A stretch of DNA of 64,000 nt from Cloeon dipterum (taxonomy: Eukaryota; Arthropoda; Insecta; Ephemeroptera; Baetidae): the NCBI RefSeq assembly GCF_949628265.1, contig NC_088786.1, forward strand, positions 37,717,681 to 37,781,680, read 5' to 3'. The position numbers and the translations under genes are program-made. The notes under the pieces are model-generated. The model was not told where the DNA came from and did not search any database. It saw only the letters and a program-made list of their open reading frames with translations. Shown here one piece after another: positions 20,620 through 32,113 of the stretch. Position 1 is the stretch's first letter. Each line of letters starts with the position of its first letter.

Positions 20620-23600
20620 ATGGTAAGAATAGCTTTTTAAACTCTCATTCGAGTTCCTGTCCTTAATTTATATACAAGATAAAAATATAAAAAAACGTGG
20701 CTGCTATTCATTTCGAGTTTGGTTTTAGTACATTTAAACAGCCAAGCGTCCCAGTTCACTTGGTGCGCGTGCAATATATTTTTTAATTTGTGATGATTGT
20801 GCATAATTGGGTCAGCGGGGGCGGCCGGTTCAAGTTATTGTTGTTTATGTTCGCAGAATTTTGCTGTTAGAACTAACTCGCAATTGGGGGGACAAAATTT
20901 CAGGGTTTTCCTGACGAGATTACGATCGCATTAATAATTGTTCTGTACCGATGTGTAATTTTCGAGCGCCCACAGGAGAGGCAGCGCAAGAGCCAAGATC
21001 CTCTCTCGCGAGCGCGCGCGACCTTCTCGCACACGCACACATTCGCTCTCCTGACGAAACGCGAGCAAGAGAGTAATTCTCTCGCTCCCCCGCTCGTCCC
21101 TTTAGATTGCCAAGCTGCGCTCTCGCCGCTATCATCGTCTTCCTTCTCGACAAATTTTGTCCGCCCCGCACCCCTTATAACGTCGATTATGGCGAGAGGA
21201 ACAGTCTTTTCGACCTCGTGAGAGAGGCAAAGCACAACTTTGGCAGCCCCTGCGCTGCGTTGCTGACGAAAATCGAGCAAAATTCACGATGGTTTGATGT
21301 GAAAATTATATCTGGCAACATTTTGTGACCAATTACGACCCGATCCCTCATTCAAATTTTTATAAGAACGAATGTGAGGATTAAAAAACGTCAGTTTTGA
21401 AATTTCCTGAAAAAGAATAACGCAGGAAAAATAAAAATAACTGTTCTTTTTCCGCTCTTTCTGGCACTTTTCAGAATATATTGCGATAATTTTGAACACT
21501 CACCATGTTCGGGTTGTGGCTTGTGGTGCAGTGGCGTGCAGGGGAGGGGGTGAAGGGTGTTTCGGTTCTGTGGCGCACGTTTTGCCAGAGCGCCGAGCGA
21601 CAGAGCCAACATTTTTGTACCCAATATATAAATTAAATTTTACGCTTTTCGACACAAAAATAGATTTTTCTTCAACCGTTCGTCCCATCAAAGATCCCTC
21701 GTTGGAAACGTCTTGGTCTTGGTTTCAACCTACCTTTTTCAGGGTAATCAACCTAACCTCCGCCCCGAAAATATAACTCTCGGCGGTAACTCACCCGACG
21801 GACCGGAGGTCGGAGGGTTGGAGCAGCCAGGAGCGCCGCACGCAGCTTTGTCCATCAATACTAACTTGCGGTGCCGTGGGGTTGAATTTTTTCGAGACAC
21901 GGCCCGCCCTTTGCAGAGCACGAGTTGACTTGCTGATTACCATATTGTGATATCGGTCAATATAGGCAAATGGCACCAATTTTTGCATTAGTAGTGCACC
22001 CTTGGTGTGGCGATTCTTACTTTCAAAAAATTATTTCTGCTGAATTTCCTGAAATTTCGGAAATTTTGACAACTTTTGCCGACAATCCGCTAGCTTCAAC
22101 TCGATCCGCGCACCTTTCTCGACGCACGTGTTCCTATTTATTTATATTTTTTAGCATTTTTATTGCTTACTTGAAATTTTTGTGCAGGTCAGTTTAGTTC
22201 AAAAAAGCAGAGAATATTGGATCAAAAGGTTGCCTAATAATTTTGTTTCTGCCTCTCATCCTCGTTACCACGAGAAATATTTCTGCGCCTCAAATCAAAT
22301 GTTATTTTCCTCTTATACGCTTCACTTCTTGCTAAAAAATCTTGATATCATTTTTGCTTACAGGAGCCACCCAAACTCTTGAACCTGGCTATCAAAGCTC
22401 TGGTTGACAACATCGACAACTACGACAAGGACCTTGTTAAGACTATTATTGGTAAGCAAAGACAGATCAAAAAATTGTATGACTAAACAAAATTTCAAAA
22501 TTTTTTTGCTTTTAAATTTCCATGAAAAATTATTGGAACAGAATGTCAGATGGACAGTAATACTTTTTAAATATTTTCATTTAAGAACTATTACCAGTAG
22601 TCCGTTGACTTGAATTTTTAAGGCAATCAAAGGATTGTCAAAGTGATGGGAGTTTTTATTCAGCAATTCTAGTATCTAATACACTCGTTATCTATAGTGT
22701 CAGTGATGGCAAAGAGAATGGCAATTAGTTCTTTGTAGCGTTTCAAATGACCTCTGTGGAGGCGAAATGATGGCCACGTTGGCCCCATGGTATCCGCTCA
22801 GCGGTGTTCTTGGCCATTCAATGAACAGAAGCTTAAAAAAAATTATATGACGTTAAAACTGTATCACAATAATCAAATTAATTGAAGAACTGATTAATTT
22901 TCAGGACCATTTCGACAGAAAATGCTTAAAGAAATATTAGAATTGGTAGAGAACCATCGTTTGAAATGCGAATGTCAAGAGAATCACCTTGAAAAAATCT
23001 GGGCTCTTCTGCCTTTCCTGATCAACTCTCAAATCTACACAAAACTTGACACCCGTGATATAGAATTCATGTACTGCCCTCTCTCTACTGTGACCAACTC
23101 TCGTTTTCAAGAGGTAAATGCATGAATTAAATACTTAATTACAAAATACTTATAATTACGATTTCAGTTCATCAGGTGTTTGGGGGCGAACACTCCTAAC
23201 CTGAGGGAATTAAAAATCTATGGACCAACCGTCAATGGAGAATATTCGCTTCAAGAACGCGAATTGAATTCGATTATTCAGCTGAAGAATTTGGCCATCC
23301 TTGAGATACATAACGTACATGTTACACTGTCAGGAATTTACGGAATTACTAGCGAATGCGAAAAATTGGATCGCATCTATGCTCGTAAAGTTAGAATTGA
23401 CGTGGACCTCTCATGTGCCGCCTTCGGAGATGACTTTGCGTACGTCTACATAGACGCGCGAGAATTTTACCTTGGGTGGATGTCCCTGAACATGGAGCGT
23501 ACGATTCCAACATGGAGATTGAAATATAAAGATAATACGCATTACATTAATTTGACACTCAAGCCAAAAACGAATCAAGAGTTATTTCTTTTAGCAGAAC

Positions 23601-24391
23601 GGTTTGCTGAGAAACTAAAGGAAATACAGGTTAGACTTTATTTACGTAATATTTTATATTTACTACCATCAAGTAATTCTAAAAATTAATTGTTATCTTA
23701 ATATTTCAGATTATTTCCACTGACCTGGAGGATTTTGAAGAAATTGACGAATTTCCGCACCTTCCACAAATAGAGAGCGCATGGATTGAATGCGGCAGCA
23801 AATCGGCGCACGTTTTAAGGTGCTTCCTGAAAAGAAACGGAGAGAGTCTGCAGGAGTTGTCTCTACAGGGTGTTGGTATCAAGGAGAAGATGGCCTTCAG
23901 CGAAATCTTCAACTTCTGCCCTAACCTCCAGTGGTTGGAATTATATCGATGCACATTGTCTGCGAATGACGCACCAGTTGATGCGATGCAACAACTGAAA
24001 CGATTTTCATGGTACTCTTCAAACGAGTAAGATATTCCCACCTTTTAAGATGTTCCATGCTTAACATTAAGTAATTGACATTTTTTCCGTCGTTATGTAT
24101 CTTGTTGTTTAATATCATTGCAGATTTGTCTCTGAAGAAGTCGCTTTTTCCAGCATTTTGTCTGCGCCACTTCTGGAAGAGGTCCACATTGATTTAACGA
24201 AAATTGACTTCAGCGACAACGCCACCATCATAGCTCGGATTCAGAGACGCGAAATCTTGAGTAATCTCAAGGGAATTCGTATGATTCGAACGTTGGATTA
24301 TATTTCCGAGGATGAATATCCCTCTTACGTGGCGAGTTTCAATGAGTTAGATAACGCTCTTGAGTCAGTAATTTCCGCGGGACATTTTTAG
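20620..24391 (+). CDS. Gene B: LRR family protein, 6 exons, 448 aa
   Basis: Exons 20620-20622 (ATG only), 22364-22451, 22905-23113, 23168-23629, 23710-24026, 24124-24391, in the same phases as gene A and ending TAG. Very close to gene E over exons, introns and flanks. LRR signatures include TPNLRELKI, LKNLAILEI and CPNLQWLEL. The exon 4 donor is CAG|GTTAGA, weaker than the GTAAGA of A, D and E. Its 5' leader is interrupted 48 bp before the ATG by the 8.2-kb element, so transcription must start from inside or downstream of that element, or B is silent. The reading frame itself is intact, which fits a recent insertion. Confidence 0.8.
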
Positions 24392-24576
24392 TTATACAAA
24401 ATGCATTATAGCATCATTCTTTTTTGTACATAATTAATATATATTAAAATTGTTCTATTCACATATTTTACACATTTTCTAAGTGACATCCTTTAGTAGC
24501 AAATGTTGAAATTTTGGAAATATTTCCCTAAATTTACTTGCTAAAAAAGGAGGTTGAAGCAGCCAACTAATTGTTA

Positions 24577-25904
24577 TGTAGGGTACCTACATTCCGTCAA
24601 ACAATGACCATTCTACAACACACAAATTTACACAACAGACTAATCACATTGTTTGACGAGCATATATAAACCGACGCGACGCAATTCAAAAGAGAGAATT
24701 CCTGCAGCAACCTAGACGACCGGACCATTCCTGATTGTGAGGACAAACTGGACGAGGAACCTGTAAGACGTAAAGATCGCCATCGCAGCAGGACGATGTA
24801 GCTTCCGTCCCCGATGTTGTCGATCGCACGCCTGGGCTTAAGCGGTACCACACTTCGGATGCTGCGCCCCGCTTCACCGAAGTCCCTGACGAACCCACTC
24901 GGACGCGTCCCGAGTCTTTATTCCGTCCCACTCTCCGAGCCTCACAATTCCACATTAATACAGCACGCAACCAAGTCTACACATTTCCGATGTCGTCCCA
25001 TCTACCACAAGTCGCAGTCAACACACGCAGTAGAGCGTATTCCAAGACAGGAAACTGAAACAGGAAACAAGAATTCCTGCTTTTTCCTGGAATTCCGGCA
25101 GGACAGGAAAATATTTTTCAGGAACAGGACAAGACAAGAATTTTGTTTCAAAACAATTCCATTCTTGGTCTATTTTATATCAAATATACCTCATTTATAG
25201 ACAGCATTACTTTTCATTTTGATACTGCCTTACAATGTTTACTTTCTTTCATGAACTATAAATATTTTCCAAAAAAACCTAACAATTATGACGATGTTTA
25301 CAATTTTGCTCTAAAGCTTGAATTAAAATGCACAACTCTTTAATTATAGTCAGTGGTGTTCGAAAAAACAAGCGTTTTACGGAAACAATCAACTGTATCA
25401 AAAATTAACATTTTTTAGGGGTTTTCTGCAATTCTTTTTCATTTTAAGCACTATTTGAAATACTTTTTGTTGGATACTAAATTCTGTGCGGGGTGCATAT
25501 TATTTTTTCCGTTTTGTTCATAAAGGGGAATTAGATGAATTAGAAATTATATTCTCTATCAAAATTTAAACACTTAGAAAATCTGTCAAATGGAAGTCTC
25601 AAATAATTAAAAGCAAACAAAAAACAGGTATAAATATTAATATGGAAGAATTAGAAGACCATTTTGTAAATTTGAATTAAATTAAAGAAAAAAAAAATAG
25701 GAAAAAAACAGGAACAGGACAGGACCGGAAATCCAATTTTGGAACAGGAACAGGACAGGACAGGAAATTTTTTTCCCGGAACAGGTCAGGACAGGAACAG
25801 AAAAACCTTTCTTGAATACGCTCTAACACGCAGCCAACAGCAACAACTTTAATAAAGTTCTTAATATAGGAAACCACTGCGCATCATAATTCCTTCCTAT
25901 AGTT
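24577..25904 (+). mobile_element. Solo-LTR-like sequence downstream of B, split by a hAT-like element
   Basis: Absent from the matching place downstream of A and D (AATTGTTACGTATATTCACC is continuous there) but present after B and E, so it inserted before the A-B/D-E blocks separated. It begins TGTAGGGTACCTACATTCCG, has a TATATAAA box (about 24663), a GC-rich middle and AATAAA near its 3' end (about 25850). That is the layout of a retroelement LTR, with no internal coding region. Exact 3' border and target duplication are unclear. The 795-bp hAT-like insertion occupies 25031-25825. Confidence 0.5.
25031..25825. mobile_element. 795-bp non-autonomous hAT-like transposon
   Basis: Termini TAGAGCGTATTC and GAATACGCTCTA are perfect inverted repeats, flanked by an exact 8-bp duplication ACACGCAG (25023-25030 and 25826-25833). 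The paralogous site near 48575 has a single ACACGCAG and no insert. Subterminal zones at both ends are packed with AGGACAGGA/GGAACAGGA repeats, typical of hAT transposase-binding regions. TIR start TAGAG and the 8-bp duplication are hAT hallmarks. The AT-rich interior encodes no transposase. Confidence 0.9.
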
Positions 25905-26032
25905 ATATATTCACCTCTTTCCAGAACCATTTCAATAATGAGTGTGCGAATATGGGAGAAAATCAAAAGCTATCATATCTTCGCTGTTTTGCGGCAAAAG
26001 ATTTGGGAAATCACAAAATGAGGTGCTGAAAT

Positions 26033-26221
26033 ATGGCAGAGGAAAACTTCTGTGGGGAAAAATGTATAAAAGGGGCGAATATGGCGGAAGAAAGCAAGCT
26101 TGGTACGTTTCGTTGCATATTGCCGCGGCACATCCTGATTATTCTCGGCTCGCGGCCTCACGTTGAAGATTTAAGATTTGCTCCTGAAGCTTATTCCAAC
26201 ATAGATGGTGCGCAACCATAG
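26033..26221 (+). CDS. Small ORF, 62 aa, conserved in the E block
   Basis: MAEENFCGEKCIKGANMAEE.. then FRCILPRHILIILGSRPHVEDLRF and a stop formed inside foldback-element sequence (DGAQP). The copy at 48785-48973 keeps the frame with a few amino-acid changes. It may be a truncated older gene whose 3' end was replaced by the foldback element. No family recognised. The two copies are recent duplicates, so conservation is weak evidence. Confidence 0.25.
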   Translation: MAEENFCGEKCIKGANMAEESKLGTFRCILPRHILIILGSRPHVEDLRFAPEAYSNIDGAQP

Positions 26222-26687
26222 ACTTTGTTAAAAATTTAGTTTTAAGGCACTTCTGCCGCGATTCTAGGCTCAACCCTGCCAAGATCTGCGATAATATTCC
26301 AGTTTGCACTGCGCAGATCCAAGATGGTGTCTGAATGTAGGAAAGAAATAAAAGCTCTCTTTGGATTGCCGTACGAGTGTCAAGAGTTTGTTTTTAAGAT
26401 CACAATGCAAATTATTTCACAACACATTGACCAAAACGTGTTTCTTTTCGCGCATTTTCACGTGACCGTTTTTTCGCGCCATACTCCACCGGACGCCATG
26501 TCTGCGCGTCGCACGAATCTGGCCCCCGCTGCTGCCACTGTGCATTCTTAATTAAATAAACTCGGATCTCTTTTCAAGTGTTGAAAACAAAAATTGTGCA
26601 TTTAAACTAAATTTTTAAGAAAGAATATGGTGGCGCCATCTGTTGGCGGCTTCGAACACTAAGAATTTTGTACAACTGGTCAGTTAA
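26196..26687. mobile_element. Foldback-family element downstream of gene B
   Basis: The right end GGCGCCATCTGTTGGCGGCTTCGAACACTAAG..CAACTGGTCAG precedes TTAA. The left end has only the inner part of the arm (GATGGTGCGCAACCATAGACTTTG), so the outermost 40 bp or so are missing. The interior, with GATCCAAGATGGTGTCTGAA and TTTTTTCGCGCCAT, is shared with the inverted copy at 30301-30833 and with 48950-49455. Short frames inside are not supported as genes. Confidence 0.65.
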
Positions 26688-27387
26688 GCCATAATTTTCC
26701 CTATCTCCAAAATTAAATCAAAGGCTTTTTAATGAACCAAGAAAAGCTTTTATTTTAAACAATATGTCTTCATTAATTTTATAGATAATATGATTTTGGA
26801 TACGATGAGAGTAGGACAAAGGCCGAAAGAGACAAAAATTTGATGCAGCCGCAGTGTTATTACATACAGTTTCCTGTTAAGAAGAAAAGTAAATCGATTT
26901 ATTGAGTAAAGTATTTATAGCTAATTTAAATAGTTAAATCTAAATTTTGATGATCGTCTGTGCAAACAAAATTAAGGATATTATTTAATGCAGGAAATGT
27001 TTATTAATTAAATGAACTAAAATGTAAACATTTATTTTTCGTCTTGACACAGATAAATTATGTAAAATATTTTTGAAGTTATTTCCTGTTTATGTTAACC
27101 CATTCATAATTTTGATGTTTTTCCAATCAAGTTTTGAATTAGACTTGCAATAATTGAAATTCTGTAAAATTATATGCCTGAGAAAAGTTGTTGCACTACG
27201 GGTCTTGATCTTGATTACTGATAAAAAAATTTTGAATTTGCACTACCAAAGACGCATTTCTCTGTCACGGCTCGCCTCGTACCACACTATTGTTGCGCCA
27301 TCTGTTGGCGGCCTCGAACACTTAGGGTTTATATGCAACTGGTCAATTGGGCCTGAACTCATCTGCGGTCACTCGGGTCCCATGTTA

Positions 27388-27618
27388 TTGGGCATCCGCG
27401 ACAACGCCACCGTCATTGCTCGGATTGCGCGACGCGATATTTTGCAAAATCTCAAGAGATTTGGCATGTATCAGAGCACGAGATTCATTTCGGAGGATGA
27501 ATTTGAAAACCCTTCCTTGTACTTAAAAAGTTTCGTTGAACTGAGAAAAGCTATTAGTTTAGCAAACTCTGGTGTAGAAAGAGCTGAATATTGGCATTTG
27601 GCATTGGTGATTGTTTAA
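27388..27618 (+). pseudogene. Truncated last exon of an LRR family gene
   Basis: RDNATVIARIARRDILQNLK matches the start of the exon 6 core of the family (DNATIIARIQRREILxNLK) and continues (SFVELRKAI) to the C-terminus, which is extended past the usual stop. Exons 1-5 are absent; a foldback-family end (27291-27350) and a short linker lie directly upstream. The extension past SFVELRKAI suggests loss of the ancestral stop. Near-identical copy at 50144-50380. It is closer to gene F (TVIARI) than to A-E, so it derives from an older member. Confidence 0.75.
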
Positions 27619-28038
27619 ATAAAACATTTTTACATATTGATGAGATTATTTATTAAATTTCCATTTCATGGAAAATTAAACAGTATATATTTTTAACGTG
27701 GGGAGCGTAACCATTTTCGGCAAATTATTTAATATGATAGATCGTACGATGGCGTTTTTCATTGCAAATAAGAAACCTTTTGATAAAGAAACGAACCTGT
27801 TTCTTCTGACATCAATCAAAAATCCAAGATGGCGGACCTTGAAATGAATTTTTTACCATTTTCGAGACTCAATTTCCATTAATTGAAAATCATAATGACT
27901 AGATATGTTAATCAGACGATTTTATAAGGATAAAAATTCAAAATGGCGGAAAGTTGACGTGTTCTTTAATGCAGAATTTGTTATCATTGCTTTAAGCCAT
28001 AATCTGTATTGGGATTTTTTTAATTTCATCGGAGGTAC

Positions 28039-28286
28039 ATGGATGAAAAGCTCGCGGTGAAAGTAAAGTCGGAGAAGAAGGACTTGGAGAAGGAAAATGG
28101 CGCTGCCACCAGTTAATGGTGGCGGCGACGGTGGACCCGACGACAAGCGAGCTGAAAGAGGCCTCTATTGAAGGCAGCCTTGAGTTTGGTGATGCGGCGA
28201 CGCACGTGACTCAGCCGGCGGCCACGATCAAGACGACGCCGACACCACCGCCGCTGGAGAAGCAGCCCGAGGAGAGGGCGCCTTGA
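28039..28286 (+). pseudogene. Dispersed repeat with decayed ORF, copy 1
   Basis: Starts MDEKLAVKVKSEKKDLEKEN, then shifts frame; a second frame reads TVDPTTSELKEASIEGSLEF and ends PPPLEKQPEERAP before TGA. Aligning with copies at 50786-51040 (+) and 52187-52453 (-) shows each is broken at a different place, implying one ancestral ORF of about 80-90 codons. All copies are followed by the same TTTCAG/TTTCAGTCAAAATCACATTTTCG sequence. Family unknown. Confidence 0.5.
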
Positions 28287-28504
28287 TCAAAATCGGGGTC
28301 TGCAACCCTGTTTCAGTCAAAATCACATTTTCGATTTATGCATCATAGATTCTGGGTTTTCCTTGGGCCTTCATCAATAATTAAAGGTCAGGCTATTTTG
28401 GTTGAGAAAAGTGGTGTCGTAAATTTAGTCCAGCGGCTACAGCGACGAAGAAAATCAGTGGCAAGGAGAATAGAAAGACGGACCGCGCGATGCATTGTGT
28501 GATG

Positions 28505-30135
28505 CACAATCAAGGTTTTTAATTACCTGCTCCATTTTTCATCTTTTTCTTGCAGGAGTAAGTTGAGTTTCCTATATAAAATTATTTAAAATGATTGGAG
28601 GTGCGGAGTTTCCGTCATTAAATAATTGAGGCGTAAAATAATCGCTGGTGGGTATATTTATTCATATTTATGCTTAATTTTTGTCAAATCAGGAAATAAA
28701 ATATTTTAATAGCATTGAGTAAATCTAACCCGAATTAATCACTGGATTTAATCATTAGAATTTTACAGAAGCTCATTTAATTTTGCTGAGCTGGGTGGTC
28801 TTCGCAGCTCAGTGAAAGATTTACTATGCGACAAGCTGACCGTTAAATACGCTTTTCCATCTGCTGGCCTGGAGGGTGCAAGGTTGGTTTGGAGATAAAT
28901 AAAAGGTTGTTGTCCACTGAAAGAACGGCGAGGGCGAGAGTAAAGCAGAAGAGGGAAAAGAGGCTGGAGGATGGAGCGAGCAAGAAATCGGGTAAGAGGA
29001 TTATAGAGCGCGCGGGTGTAGGAAAATAATAAATAATGAAGAATAATAGCAGTTCAAAATAAAAACACGCATTTGGTACTTTTTAAATCAAATAATAAGA
29101 TTTAAATCATAATGCCGATTTAATAATAATTAAATCAAGTAAATATTCAGATTAAATTCATTTTTTTCAATTTCAAGTTAAAATTAAAACTCTCATTGAA
29201 TAAATTTTAGTTTTTCTCGAACACACCAGGAAGGGAATAAAAAATTAACTATCGGTCAACTTGGCCTGTTTCTGGTTAAAAATCACTCACTTATCATAAT
29301 TATTATCCCGCTGGTTAGAAGCTCACCAGATGAAAAAAGATGGCGCCTCTGAGCTTTCGGCTAGGGGGCAGAGGGGCGGTAGTGAGTTTCGATGGAAAAA
29401 ATGTTTTTCTATGCAAAGGAACGGCGGGAGAGAGAAAAAAGTGCAGGAACATGAGTATAGGAAAACGAGAAAAGAATGAAAAGAGGTTGCGGCAATATTA
29501 AAAAAGCCGGTCAAAATAATTTTTAGTTAAATTTTCAGTGGAAGTTTTATTTGATAAAAATTTTGAACCAAACAAAAATTGATTTTTAATCAAACTAAGG
29601 AACAGGGAGAATCGCACAGAAGACTACGCAGTAACAAAAACTGCAGCCTAGCAGCTGACTGACACAAAAGTATTATAAACGAAGAGGCGGGGGAAAATGA
29701 ATATTGATTTTAATCAACAATTTTTTATAAAACAAGGAATAATCAGAATTCGCCATTCTGCTCAGACTTATAATTATTCCCCTTTTTGAAACATATGCGA
29801 CAACTTTTCTCAGGCATATAAATTTTCAGAATTTCAAATATTGCAAGTTTAATTCAAAACTCTATTAGAAAAACATAAAAATTATGAAAAGGGTTATCAT
29901 AAACAGGAAATAACTTTAGAAATACTTTACATAATTTAGTTGTGATAAGACAAAAAATAAATGTTCACATTTCATTTAATTTAATTAATAAACATTTCCT
30001 GCATTAAATAATATCCTTAATTTGGTTTGCACAGACGATCATCAAAATTTAGATTTAACTATTTTAATTAGCTATAAATACTTTACTCAATAAATCGATT
30101 TACTTTTCTTCTTAACAGGAAACTGTATATATAAT
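28505..30135 (-). repeat. Block X, inverted copy
   Basis: Reverse complement of about 10100-11750, including the GGATTATAGAGCGCGCGGG, AAGATGGCGCCTCTGAGC and TTCTTCTTAACAGGAAACTG landmarks. It lacks the distal leader module, so it does not head a gene on the minus strand. No gene seen. Confidence 0.75.
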
Positions 30136-30300
30136 AACACTGCGGCTGCATCAAATTTTTGTCTCTTCCGGCCTGTGTCCCACTCTCATCGTATCCAAAA
30201 TCATATTATCTGTAAAATTAATGAAGACATATTGTTTAAAATAAAAGCTTTTCTTGGTTCATTAAAAAGCCTTTGATTTAATTTTGTAGACATGGCTTAA

Positions 30301-30833
30301 TTGACCAGTTGTATCAAACTCTTAGTGTTCGAAGCCGCCAACAGATGGCGCCACCATATACTTTCTTAAACATTTAGTTTATAGGCAAAATTTTTGTTTT
30401 CAGCATGTCAAAAGAGAGTTTATTTCATTAAGAAAGCAGAGTGGCAGCAGTTTGGGCCAGATTCGTGCGACGCGCAAATATGGCGTCCGGTGGAGTATGG
30501 CGCGAAAAAACGGTCATGCGCGAAAAGAAAAGAAGCAAGTTTTGGGCAATATTGTGACGTATAATTTGTACTAATAATTGTATCTTTTGGGTCGTAAAAA
30601 CAAACTCTTGACACTCGTACGGCAATCCAAAAGAGAGCTTTTTCTTTCCTACATTCAGACACCATCTTGGATCTGCGCAGTGCGAACCAATTTCATCGCA
30701 CATCTTGGCAGGATTGAGCCTAGAGTCGCGGCAGAAGTGCCTTAAAATTAAATTTTTAAGAAAGTCTATGGTTGCGCACCATCTGTTGGAAGCTTCGAAC
30801 ACCGCAAGTAAGGGTTTATACAAGTCCGGTCAA
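30301..30833 (-). mobile_element. Foldback-family element, full-length inverted copy
   Basis: TTGACCAGTTGTATCAAACT at the left and, inverted, TTGACCGGACTTGTATAAACC at the right, each followed by the arm core (GAAGCCGCCAACAGATGGCG). The left flank GGCTTAA matches, inverted, the right flank of the 26.2-kb copy, so both lie in one inverted duplication. A 131-codon minus frame crosses nearly the whole element but includes the TIR and is not supported as a gene. Confidence 0.75.
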
Positions 30834-32113
30834 TTTTTCTATAAAAACATGTACTCAGAGAAATGTTAAACTTTTTCAAATCTTTAACAAGTCGATTCAG
30901 GCACGCATCCTTCTGATGATGAGACTTTGGTGAGTTAGACTTAATTTTTTCGAAACACTCGGCAAACTGCTTGTCCGAACGATCCCGCCCATCTTCTTGT
31001 TGGAAACTGCGTTTCGAGGTTCGACGCCGTGTTCGTCTTTCAGCTTTTTTGTCTCGACTTTGTCGCCGATTGTCTCCGCCTCCTCCGGGCGTTTCTAAAA
31101 TTAATATTATTTTAAGAATTATCATGAATGGACTGGTTTTCATTCGGCCAAACTCGCTAGCAAGATTATAAAAAAAACAAGAATTTTTTGCTGATTTTTC
31201 GGCACCAATGAAACCAAAACTGACTTGGTTGCGGCCGTTACGGCGACCTCTGTGCACCTGAACTTGAACGAGTTGATTCCCCACCTGTGAATGAATCGAC
31301 CTTTGACACCTGGTGCACAGGTCGCCGAAACCAAGCAGGCCGCAGCACTAAACTTAACTCCTCCGTCGCACTCGCCTCACAAAAGGGGGCGTGCCGTTTG
31401 TGACGTCTTTCACAACTGGGGGCGTGCCCGACTTTCGGCGGCCGATTTAGGCCACTTCGGCGCTGAACATTTTGGTTTCATTGGTACCAAAAAATCGGCA
31501 AAAAATTCTAGTTTATTTTGGTTTAATAATCTTGCTAGCGATTTTGGCCAAAAACAAAAGTCCTGAATAATGATAATTCAGTGCAATCAGCCTGCCTTCG
31601 GTAACAGCTAATAAAAGCGACAGTTGCAAAGTGCGAGCCACGCCCCCTCTCTTGGCCAAGTTTTCTCCGAAATTTCCAGCGCTTGCCCATGCTTTCTCGC
31701 GTGATTTGGATTCCTCTAATTGAGGCCTATCTGACGGTGTGAATCTTGCTTTGGGAAAACACGTAAATTGAGTGAAAAGCGCAATTGAAAATTTCTTTGG
31801 GAATTCTCCTTTTAAAACAACGCTATCTTTTAGGCCAATTTACTCGAAAATTTACGCCGCTCTATGATTTTTTTTTAACGGCGTAAAAGAACCTTAAAAC
31901 CTATTGTGTGCTAAAGGATTTTGCGGGAAATTCACTGTCATTTCTCCTTAAGAGTTTGAAAAATATTTTTTTCGGTTCTATAAAGAGTTCCAAAAATAGC
32001 TCGCGTATTTCGTGCCAGCAGATATTTCATAATTTCTAATAAAAGTAATTATATATTTTACCTGTCTCGATATCCACTTCCATGTTCCTCAGGTTCATCA
32101 TCTCAGACGACAT
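30766..32113 (-). CDS. Candidate two-exon gene, basic/polar product
   Basis: Exon 1 (32113-32062) reads MSSEMMNLRNMEVDIET before donor GTAAAA. Exon 2 starts at 31094 after TTAATTTTAG, joins in phase, and reads TPGGGGDNRRQSRDKK then an Arg/Lys-rich stretch, DKQFAECFEKIKS, and runs into the foldback element, where it stops (30766). The original 3' end was therefore probably replaced by that element. A second frame of exon 2 (RPEEAETIGDKVETKKLKDE..) is also open for about 65 codons and looks as protein-like, so phase is uncertain. The intron contains a foldback element (31114-31573). No family recognised. Confidence 0.35.
31114..31573. mobile_element. Foldback MITE, about 460 bp
   Basis: Left arm about 31114-31215 (TTCATTCGGCCAAACTCGCTAGCAAG) and right arm about 31468-31573 (CTTGCTAGCGATTTTGGCC) are reverse complements from ATTATCAT inward. 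A second inner pair (TGGTTGCGGCC..CGGCGACC and GGTCGCCGAAACCA..GGCCGCA) is nested within. Noncoding. A different family from the TTAA-flanked one. Confidence 0.75.
31574..32050. other. Intergenic or intronic, nothing identified
   Basis: No repeat, RNA gene or supported frame recognised in this AT-rich stretch, which would be intronic if the two-exon minus-strand gene model at 30766-32113 is right. Confidence 0.4.

Noticed and set aside
23706..24041. 111-codon minus frames opposite exon 5 (also 40702-41037 and 47257-47592)
   Set aside because: They are shadows of a well-supported coding exon on the other strand and run across its splice sites.
24597..24970. Minus frames in the GC-rich part of the LTR-like sequence as a gene
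   Set aside because: The segment has TATA box and polyadenylation signal in the plus direction and is absent from the paralogous A and D sites. The frames are different lengths in the two copies.
30428..30823. 131-codon minus frame spanning a foldback element as a transposase
   Set aside because: It begins and ends in the terminal arms, shows no catalytic motif and is not open in the copies at 26.2 and 48.95 kb.
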